A DNA stretch of 64,000 nt from Zygnema cylindricum (lineage: Eukaryota; Streptophyta; Zygnematophyceae; Zygnematales; Zygnemataceae). The stretch is taken from NCBI GenBank assembly GCA_037447655.1, contig JBBHKE010002856.1, positions 193,584 to 257,583 on the forward strand, given 5' to 3'. Numbering within the stretch: position 1 is the stretch's first letter; each line of letters opens with the position of its first letter. Shown one piece after another: positions 58,601 through 64,000 of this stretch. A model generated the notes under the pieces. That model did not search any database. It saw only the letters and a list, made by a program, of their open reading frames with translations, and was not told where the DNA came from. The translations under genes and the position numbers were made by a program.

Positions 58601-59541
58601 GGTCCCACCTTCGAGTCCTGGCCGGCTCAATTTTCCCTAGTATGGGACATGCTAAATCCCGAAATTCACAGAAATCTAACACTTTTTACCGAAACAAGAC
58701 TTCCAATAGTGCCAAACACATGTCAAGTGCCACCGAGTATTGTCATTTATGAAAGACATAGAAATTCACGTTTGTGGCGTCGCATATAATATTTGGGGAT
58801 GTTTATTCTCAAAATATCTTCATCAAAATGTTGTATAAGAATCATAAATTTGTTGCTTTTTGAATGTTGTCTAATTAATAGTTAACGTATCAAAGCTCAA
58901 AAGCCTTGTTGTTTTTAACCATAGTAAATAAGGTTTCTCGATTATTATCAACTTGTATACCTTACAATTTTCATATTGCTAATGGAGAATAAATTGATAA
59001 TAAACTGATTTTAATTTTATAAAATAGACCATCTGTACAAATTGAAGGTGAGCATCTATTTTATGAATAACTTTAGTCTTAATATCAACTTAAAAATCGT
59101 TGCTGCTGCAAAACCAATGTTTGTACCTTGCTTAGATCAAATTCGTCAGGTTTCGATGTGTGACATAATTTTCTTGTGTTGCTTAACTTCTTACTGATCT
59201 TTTTGGTCTTTTTATCGTCATGATCTTGTGATTTCTCATCAAACTATCTCACACGGTCAGTAACTACATCAAATGGACAACCTCAATGTGAATTATTGGT
59301 AAAGAATTGTTTCAAATCCATAGATATACCATCCGGATGTCCTATTGAAAATCAACAAATTGGAAACGAATGTGAACAATTTTGCAATGCAATTGAAGAA
59401 AGAGGATCTTGTGGGGGAAATAAAACGTGTAAAACTTGTGTTAACAGGATGACATATACATGCAAATGTTATTACGGGTATCTCAATGACAAAGACGAGT
59501 ACACTTGTATCCGTACATCTATCTCACCTTTTTTTGCTTAA
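34428..59541 (+). CDS. LRR gene B: secreted/receptor-type leucine-rich repeat protein, up to 12 exons
   Basis: Exons are 34428-34527, 36165-36267, 42540-42611, 43262-43333, 49080-49151, 51524-51595, 52115-52183, 55018-55089, 56146-56217 and 57403-57474. All have AG/GT borders and join in one open frame. Exon 1 gives the signal peptide (MAAILTLLMAMAAVSPTRG). Exon 2 gives a cap with cysteines (ALEVISSRMQGFPPI, SISCSYQTSRVTY). Exons 3-10 give eight LRRs, for example LTGPLPDSICRLASLRML, FTGSIPPSINEIVGLIKL and LSGKIPASFGDLENLQL. All are 72 bp and phase 2 except exon 7, which is 69 bp. The 24-residue plant-type LRR forms a curved extracellular binding surface. Candidate exons 59028-59047 and 59261-59541 add an EGF-like end, but joining exon 10 (ending TG) to an exon starting with A gives TGA. 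There is no membrane segment or kinase. It may be a secreted decoy, a receptor fragment or a recent pseudogene. Confidence 0.8.
34528..36164 (+). repeat. intron 1 of gene B: polypyrimidine, with a TRIM-like insertion
   Basis: It runs from the GTAAGT donor to the TCCCTCCAG acceptor. It is a CT-rich low-complexity tract with (CT)n microsatellites (34540-34700) and CTCTCCTCTC runs (36055-36160). It is interrupted at 35448-35939 by an LTR-type element absent from gene A. The ORFs in it, rich in S, L and P, are artefacts. Confidence 0.85.
35448..35939 (+). mobile_element. TRIM-like miniature LTR retrotransposon, 492 bp, with tRNA-like promoter boxes in its LTRs
   Basis: Two direct repeats (35448-35671 and 35717-35939, 224 and 223 bp) begin TGT. 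They end CTAACA and CCAACA. Directly after the first comes TGGCATCGGAGCCAG, close to the plant primer-binding site complementary to initiator tRNA-Met. The core is only 45 bp. Each LTR contains TGGCACAGTGGTAGTGCG, like a Pol III A box; the second has an intact B box, GGTTCGAACCC, and the first a changed one (GGTTCTAACCT). CCTC abuts both ends, but in low-complexity sequence. An alternative reading is a pair of tRNA-derived SINEs. A single related unit lies at 58448-58681. Confidence 0.7.
36268..42539 (+). repeat. intron 2 of gene B: GGGAGA polypurine tract, 6.3 kb
   Basis: After the GTGAGT donor of exon 2 the coding strand is nearly all purine, (GGGAGA)n and variants, with short breaks only. 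One extra exon-2-tail module lies at 36385-36450 (TAGCGAGAGTGACCAACCT), homologous to the modules in gene A near 4640 and 4840. Tandem sub-repeats of 0.5-0.8 kb recur at 40300-41700. The opposite-strand ORFs of up to 911 codons are low-complexity S/L/P text without codon structure. The tract ends at GGGAACAG before exon 3. Confidence 0.9.
43475..43914 (+). mobile_element. 5' LTR of the gene B copia element
   Basis: It starts TGTTGGTTTCACTC and ends ATCCTATCGA where the 3' copy has CCTATCA. It aligns with 47980-48418 throughout, including CACTTATTTGTGCAT and GGCAGGTTTAG versus AGCAGGTTTAG. The many differences between the LTRs indicate an old insertion. Confidence 0.85.
43963..44589 (+). pseudogene. 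copia Gag N-terminal region
   Basis: Frames at 43963-44187 (ALPMDSWGDPPSPRNRLKEK, VSFGNFEEPLPLDPFNQD) and 44326-44589 (YDDYDLDEEDP, LYNGSNNATWRKFFKPQLVL, LRHLWEVVIGEEKLLDRD, WRVSKRKYFVAITSLM) form the start of a copia Gag. They are separated by a stop and frameshift. Gag would package the element RNA in virus-like particles. The gene A copy duplicates the first part. Confidence 0.75.
44590..46420 (+). pseudogene. copia middle region: degenerate Gag end, protease/integrase remnants
   Basis: Only weak traces are seen: LPNKSFHLKEVL (44920 on), text like YWCHKRSYVSITFPDKEK that could be a damaged zinc knuckle (45200-45260), and a glycine-rich stretch (GGGYGGCGDG). No catalytic protease or DDE motifs are readable. 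Confidence 0.45.
46430..47310 (+). pseudogene. copia reverse transcriptase remnant
   Basis: In order and across frames: DTKWVVKTIIGAFGE, VELETTFLDGELEKEVYMKV, LYRLKQAPQTW, IIFLVHIDDFIMTS (the YVDD box changed to HIDD), LEALCYIFGIETIRQKNG, VGVPYQKAIQIILYESVNTR and PDVLTVVFAVSRYCRSLEKA. These follow the copia RT pattern, but stops interrupt them and the catalytic box is altered, so the enzyme is dead. Confidence 0.85.
47980..48418 (+). mobile_element. 3' LTR of the gene B copia element
   Basis: It starts TGTTGGGTTTACCG after the purine tract GAGAGAGGAAT and ends TATCCTATCA. It pairs with the 5' LTR at 43475. Confidence 0.85.
48419..49079 (+). other. rest of intron 4 of gene B, AT-rich, no gene
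   Basis: Plain AT-rich intron sequence ending at the TTTTACAG acceptor before exon 5 (49080-49151). No repeat or ORF of note. Confidence 0.6.
49152..51523 (+). other. intron 5 of gene B, no assigned gene
   Basis: AT-rich, GTAAGT donor and GTCACAG acceptor. A 90-codon ORF at 49980-50252 (VVTRFDISLNRSMLPVAFSL, EGLKEKLQESILLKPEYN) is not recognised and may be chance or a transposon scrap. Confidence 0.55.
51596..52114 (+). other. intron 6 of gene B
   Basis: T-rich intron between the TTGTAAG donor and the GGACAG acceptor that precedes the only 69-bp LRR exon (52115-52183). Nothing else noted. Confidence 0.7.
52184..55017 (+). other. intron 7 of gene B, with a possible inserted block at 52600-54100
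   Basis: Most is AT-rich. The stretch 52600-54100 is less AT-rich and lacks introns or coding signals. It includes CTGTCACATGTGACG near 53418 and may be an unclassified insertion. The tandem duplication at 54516-54764 lies near the 3' end. Confidence 0.5.
54516..54764. repeat. 126-bp tandem duplication in intron 7
   Basis: Copies start at 54516 and 54642 (ATTTATTCAATATTATCC) and end with GATTCGACTGCTAGTAAA. They are nearly identical, so the duplication is recent compared with neighbouring repeats. The minus-strand ORF over it merely reads the repeat twice. Confidence 0.95.
55440..55870 (+). repeat. polypurine GGGAGGGA tract in intron 8
   Basis: This is a third purine-rich tract on the coding strand of the gene (GGGAGGGAGG, AAAGAGGGAGGG). 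It is shorter and less pure than intron 2 and lies between exons 8 and 9. Confidence 0.85.
56290..56850 (+). repeat. TTTGAT-rich and TA microsatellite stretch in intron 9
   Basis: Runs of TTTTGATTTTGATTTTGATT at 56320-56350 and related TTTGATTTT text extend to 56800, then TATATATATATA at 56820-56840. It is low complexity; its short ORFs are not genes. Confidence 0.8.
57812..58110. mobile_element. degenerate hAT-like element in intron 10
   Basis: It starts CTAGTGTTGCAAGTGTCGC and carries CGATATTCACTAAG, AAAATCGACATATCGATGC and GGGATATCGACC motifs like the subterminal blocks of the hAT family. Its right end is unclear. Confidence 0.4.
58448..58681 (+). mobile_element. solo LTR of the TRIM-like family, intron 10
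   Basis: It matches either LTR at 35448-35939: AAATAAATGGGTACGGACC, ACATCGAGTTTGTGGCAC, an A-box-like TGGCACAATAGTTAGTGCG, a B-box-like CTTCGAGTCC, TGGGACATGCTAAATCCC and the end AATCTAACA. It is more diverged than those two and no primer-binding site follows, so it is an old solo LTR (or a single SINE under the alternative reading). Confidence 0.7.
59028..59541 (+). CDS. candidate 3' exons of gene B: EGF-like cysteine-rich C-terminus
   Basis: Exon 59028-59047 (after AAAATAG, before GTGAGC) joins in phase 1 to exon 59261-59541 (after ACGGTCAG). Together they encode PSVQIEVTTSNGQPQCELL, then a segment with about ten cysteines ending TYTCKCYYGYLNDKDEYTC and a stop at 59541. The spacing C.C..GY.......C is that of the last part of an EGF-like domain. 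No transmembrane helix follows. It is placed at the end of gene B by position, strand and phase. The junction with exon 10 is faulty, so a missing exon or a separate gene is possible. Confidence 0.55.
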
Positions 59542-59745
59542 ATGTCATAATACAACATATTTTTCTTTAGAATGAGCATTAACTCCAATAAGAGATGTCT
59601 ACAACATTAAATCTACTTTCTTTGCATATGATTTATATATATGACGATACATTTATACCCTGAATATATTTTATCCATGATTGGAAACGTCTTTTGTATT
59701 GATTGTCATGTTTTGGGATACAATCTCTAATTTTATTTTATTTTA

Positions 59746-60080
59746 TGTTAGATCTTAATATAAAATTGTCACTAAAAAGAAATGCTCAAAAAACAAAAAA
59801 CACACACAACACAATCTCATCAAGAATAAGAGGATAATCGGCCAAAAAATTTACAAGTGTTTTGGTTGAAGCCCCTTTACATTATCGCTCTTCTCCTCTT
59901 TTCTCTCTTTTAAACGTAATCCCTACACAAAAGGAATTTAAACACTGCACCTGAAAAACTGTTCTTTTTGAAGATTTAGTTTCGTGCGTACTCGTCATTT
60001 CCTGCATACTCGTCATTTCGTGCGTTTGCGATATTTAGTGTGTACGCGGTTTTTAGTGCGTACATGTTCACCAAGTATAG
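59746..60080 (+). mobile_element. LTR-like fragment related to 32733-33316
   Basis: It begins TGTTAGATCTTAATATAAAA (compare TGTAGGATCTTTGAAATAAA). It continues with GTTTTGGTTGAAGCCCCTTT, a TCTCTTTTAAACG stretch and TTTCGTGCGTACTCG. A short direct repeat (TGCRTACTCGTCATTTC) is present at 59990-60020. The right end is undefined. Confidence 0.5.
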
Positions 60081-60129
60081 CGTTGAGGTTCGCATAGTTT
60101 CATTGATTGGTTGAGACGTACAAAAGTAC

Positions 60130-61140
60130 TAATTGAGTGACGCGAACAAACATATGTAAAAGTACGGTTCGCGTAAGTGAAATGGACGGCGGATCACGAA
60201 GCGATCCGATGTATGAAATTCGAAGTGTATATAATTGTACGTCGCACGGACGAAACAAAATGCGACAGGCGACATTTATTAAAAAGGACGCCGCCGGTAC
60301 GGAACGTCTTCTTTTGCAAGTGGACGTTAGATTTGACATGCGTCATTTACGACGAAGTACGTAATTCAGGTACGGACAAATTTGGATGGTTTGACGTCGT
60401 TTCGTCAAGTGGACTTTGGGACCACGTGGCGCGACATCGAGGGTGCCGAATAATAGCTACGAACGGCGGACAAAGGCAGCCGTAATTTTTCAAGTAGTGG
60501 GAATGCGAAATCGCGTCAAATCACAAGATGTATGTTTTGGACGTCCCAGATTCTTTGACGAAAATCAAGGAGTTACGTTGAGTGACTCATCATGACTCAG
60601 CATACGATTCTATGCAAATGTGTGTACTTGTAAATGTTTGGAACAACATTGATTTGTCTTATTTGTATTAATAAATTAGTGTTTATTATGACAATTTTTA
60701 TTAACGTAATCATTTAGGGTTTGGATACTCTAAATTGTGTGTGTTTATGTGTCGTACTTATAGACAAGTGTACGCTTATGATTGCTTGACTCTTAGGTGT
60801 ACGCTTACGATTAGCTTATTCTTAGTAGCAGTTTATTATGGTTAAATAGGACTGAATGACAGTTACGTAATTTACGTTGGTTATTTTGATACTTAGTGAT
60901 TCGTTGACAGCTCACAAGTGTATATATAGGAATGAGCTTTGTTAGTAATTAATCATCAATGCTGGTTAGAAAACTAGGGACCGAAGATGTAGACTTTTAG
61001 GGTTGTCGATTAGGTCATGCACTTTGAATGATATAATAATTATTTGATTATACTTTGATTATACTTTTGTTTATGTGTGATGCATTCATTTATTATTATT
61101 TATATGTGTTATTTATATGCTTGTTTGTTATGCATTGTTA
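60130..61140. other. no assigned gene; two short ORFs
   Basis: Overlapping frames at 60137-60364 and 60177-60485 contain no known domain. The region 60600-61140 is AT-rich with ATTTATTATTATTTATATG runs. Nothing else is recognised. Confidence 0.4.
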
Positions 61141-61148
61141 ATGCATTT

Positions 61149-61244
61149 ATCCTAGGGTTTGTTTATGTTGATTATTCCATCAAACCTTAGATGTTATCCT
61201 AAGGTTTGTTTATGTTGATTACTCCATCAATCCTTAGTTGTGTT
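61149..61244. repeat. 47-bp tandem repeat, two copies
   Basis: ATCCTAGGGTTTGTTTATG, then TTGATTATTCCATCAAACC, recurs at 61196 with two or three changes. A third partial GTCTTAGGGTTTGTTATG is at 61261. Confidence 0.85.
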
Positions 61245-61456
61245 TGTTATGTTATGCATTGTCTTAGGGTTTGTTATGATGATGGAGATATATTAAGCTT
61301 CTATTCCATGAAACCCTAGATGATTTCATGCGTCTGTGTATGCATGCTTGCTCCGTCTGTGTGCGGATGAATGATTGCATCTGTGTATGCATTTATGTTA
61401 AATAGAGGATGCATTTCAAATGATTGTTCATTGGCCTAGCTTTGCTTAGCTTCTTG

Positions 61457-61850
61457 CATGATAGTTTGGGTTGCTTCTGCGGTCTATTTTAAACCAAAGA
61501 ACAACAAAAACTGCTACCTTTACCCACTCTCCAACGAGATTACAAGGCAAAACAATGAAACTAGCATGGCGACACTTTGTCACTTGCTAGGTGGCGCACA
61601 CTGCAACGAAACTTCCACAAAACAATGCGCACACGCCTTCTTCTTTTGAAACGCGATACTTCAAACAAGAAGTTTCAAATGTGTCGTGTGTCTATAAGAA
61701 ATAGAATACCTGCACACGAAATCAAAACACGTGTGAACAAAAACAAAAGTGACGAAAAACAAAATATTACATTGTGTTCGCACAATCCTCAAATAGGGCC
61801 AAAAAAAAACATCGCACGTTTTGTATGATGTGGGGACACATAACTCAAAC
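61457..61850. mobile_element. LTR-like fragment related to 32733-33316
   Basis: It shares GAGATTACAAGG-like, ACTTCCACAAAACAATGCG, AAGAAGTTTCAAATGTG and AACAAAAGTGACG text with 32960-33180. It lies just beyond the 3' end of the minus-strand copia element and could be its 3' LTR. The boundary is not fixed. Confidence 0.45.
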
Positions 61851-62099
61851 AAATAATTGTGGGTATCCAAATTTGGGATATATTGGCGATTCATCAATAT
61901 CCCAACAATCCCTCTCTTATTGGCGTAATCGTCAAACTCTTCAAAATAAACCTAGTTTCCGTCGACCCCTCTCAAATACATCATGCATGGCAGCTTACGT
62001 TAGCAAACTTACCGCCTCTTTATTCGTTGGTACATACGAAGAAAAAATTTCGTTTGCAGTTACCTAATATTTGATATAATGCCATTATGTGTTTCGTGA

Positions 62100-64000
62100 A
62101 ATCCTTATGTGTTTTGTCCTTTTGTGAAACATTGGATTTTTTGCCAACACCATCAAACTCAACGCTCAACGCTCAGATGAAAGCAACGCAATTGTGGGTT
62201 GTAACCTATAACTCCATGAAACCGTCGCTCCTCCAAATATAAAAGTGTAATCTGATGTTGATTTACCATAATCAAAATTTCCGCCCCAATCCTTGTCGCA
62301 ATATTCAGTACACTACTTAGAATCTTTGTTTGAAGTGAGCATAAGTCTAAGATGTATCTTTCCAACTACGTACCGAAAGGTACGTCGTACGGTCTCTCAA
62401 TGTGCCTTCTTTGGCTTGAGACAATAATGGCTGACGATAGAAACAACGATCAAATATATAGACAAGTACCAACGTTAAGGTACATAAGAGAATCTACAAC
62501 ATTGTGGTACATAATAGAATGTACAACTTCTCGATATGGTACGCCAACAAAATTCTCCTCTTCAAACTTACGCAGGTGTAGATTTGCATCCAACGGCGTA
62601 AAAAGTGTTTTGGCGTCAGGTATACCGAATCTCCTAACAACGTTGAGCTTGACTCAATTTAATTTTCCCCTCCTTGTCGCGTATCACTTCAATTCCCAAA
62701 ATATAACGTACCTATCCAAGATCCATTACTTTGAAATGCAATTTGAAGTAACTTTTAAACCCATTAATGCACCCCAAATTTTGCATGGCATTAAGAAATC
62801 ATCCACATAAACCGAAAAGACAATTTGGTCCATGCCTTCACTGTTGATGTAAATCCAAAATTGGACGTAGTTCGTACAAAACCAAAATTCAGTAATACTT
62901 TGTGAAGGGTGAAGTACCACGTGCGGGGCGCCTTTCTCAAACAGTACAAATACCTTTTAAAGAGTATATAGACCGTATACTGACTTTCGCAAGCAACATA
63001 AATTCCTTTTTGCGAAGGAGGCACACTCTGTGGTACCTTCATACATACCGTTTCCTCCAATTTGCTATTCAAAAACTCTGTTTCAACGTCTATTTGATGG
63101 ACGTGCGTCTTCTTTGTCGTTGCAAATGCAATAATAATCCGTAGTAAGTCGAAATTTACCACGGGAGCATAAGTCTCCTTAAAATCGATACCCTCGCATT
63201 GTTGAAATCTTTTGCAAACAAGCCAAGCCTCGTACTAAATAATTTCACCCAAAGCTCTAGTCTTCGTCATAATGACCCACTTTTCATCTATCACATTATT
63301 CCCTCCTATAGTTTACCTCCTTGAAAGTTCGATTATCAACCACCAATTTAAACTCTTTCTCCCACGCCGATTTCCACTTACGCTCCCAATCGGCCGATCT
63401 TTTTGTCTCGCTATAAGATTGAGGGTCGCTGGGCATATTCTCTGTAAGTAATTGTTATAAAAGACACTCGGTCTCCTTGGCATCGGATCAGAAATAATGC
63501 AAATTTGATTCATTTTCCCCTTTTCGATCATAAAAGAGTTTCTCCGGTTTCTTCCCCTTTGTAATCCGAGAGCTCCTTCTAAGAATTTGCTTATCCTATT
63601 TCTCCTCATTCTCTTCTTTGGATATAATTTACTTCACACTCGGGTTAGAGCTTTGTTGATTTCCGAATATCTAAAGGCTTTCAGGAATTCAAAGATCTAT
63701 TACTCTTCTTTTCAATTTGAGTGTCAACGGATTTCTCCTAATTTTTTTTCCAAGAATTCACATTCGGTTCCTCATCGGATTCTTAATCCCCAATGTCCCG
63801 AAAACTCTTGATTCCACTCTTCTCGTAAAAATCCAAATTCTTTTTGAATTTCACCGCAAAATTCATGGCGGATTTGAGATCTTCATAAAAATCCACATTC
63901 CGTGATTCTTCCACGGAGTGACGAGCCAAATCATACATACGGTAGAGATTCCCGTTCGCACTATAACAAATAAAAAATCCTGGCCAACTCCTCGGCGCTA
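62100..64000 (-). pseudogene. Ty1/copia pol remnant (integrase end, reverse transcriptase), runs to the right edge
   Basis: Reading leftward from 64000 it begins with an integrase C-terminal segment (NGNLYRMYDLARHSVEESRN, DFYEDLKSAMNFAVKFKKN). Reverse transcriptase follows (63360-62560): QQCEGIDFKETYAPVVNFDL, LRIIIAFATTKKTHVHQIDV, ETEFLNSKLEETVCMKVPQS, YLYCLRKAPRTWYFTLHKVL, the changed box FSVYVDDFLMPC, then TLFTPLDANLHLRKFEEENF and VGVPYREVVHSIMY. Stops and frameshifts interrupt it. It is in the copia order and dead. Antisense ORFs at 62352-62810 and 63587-63905 are shadows. Confidence 0.88.

Noticed and set aside
60137-60485. Two overlapping ORFs of 75 and 102 codons as a host gene
   Set aside because: No start context, domain, splice structure or homologue elsewhere in the window could be recognised; left as unassigned.

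Overview
The window is nuclear DNA of a repeat-rich eukaryote, most likely a plant-lineage organism (streptophyte alga or land plant). The evidence is spliceosomal GT-AG introns, 24-residue plant-type leucine-rich repeats (LRRs) each carried on a 72-bp exon, Ty1/copia retrotransposons, a miniature LTR retrotransposon with an initiator-Met-like primer-binding site, and several families of non-autonomous DNA transposons. Brown algae also use single-exon 24-residue LRRs, so the assignment stays open. No bacterial operon, CRISPR array, rRNA or complete tRNA gene was seen.  Layout: two paralogous LRR genes sit head to head. Gene A runs leftward from 6553 and leaves the window after its fourth exon. 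Gene B runs rightward from 34428 to about 59541. Both start with a signal peptide, then an N-terminal cap exon, then LRR exons in which every intron falls in phase 2. In gene B, ten exons (34428-57474) join into one open frame. Two more 3' exons encode a cysteine-rich EGF-like end, but the simplest junction to them creates a TGA. In both genes intron 1 is polypyrimidine on the coding strand and intron 2 is a long GGGAGA polypurine tract, so exon 2 sits on a strand-asymmetry switch. The large low-complexity ORFs there are not genes.  The same Ty1/copia element lies in intron 4 of both genes, with matching flanks, so it was there before the duplication. A 492-bp TRIM-like element in intron 1 occurs only in gene B and is later.  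The 28 kb between the two start codons is a graveyard of nested repeats: hAT-like elements with 8-bp target duplications (two exact, one 7/8), TA-flanked MITEs that host hAT insertions, PIF/Harbinger-like elements with TTA/TAA duplications, a 600-bp long-inverted-repeat element, a decayed copia element (16.3-19.0 kb), GTAC-rich repeats, and a 16-bp minisatellite split by a solo LTR. A CCAAT-box-rich segment found upstream of both genes recurs several times in this spacer. Right of gene B are LTR-like fragments and another decayed copia pol region on the minus strand (62.1-64.0 kb). Apart from the two LRR genes I see no convincing host protein gene.
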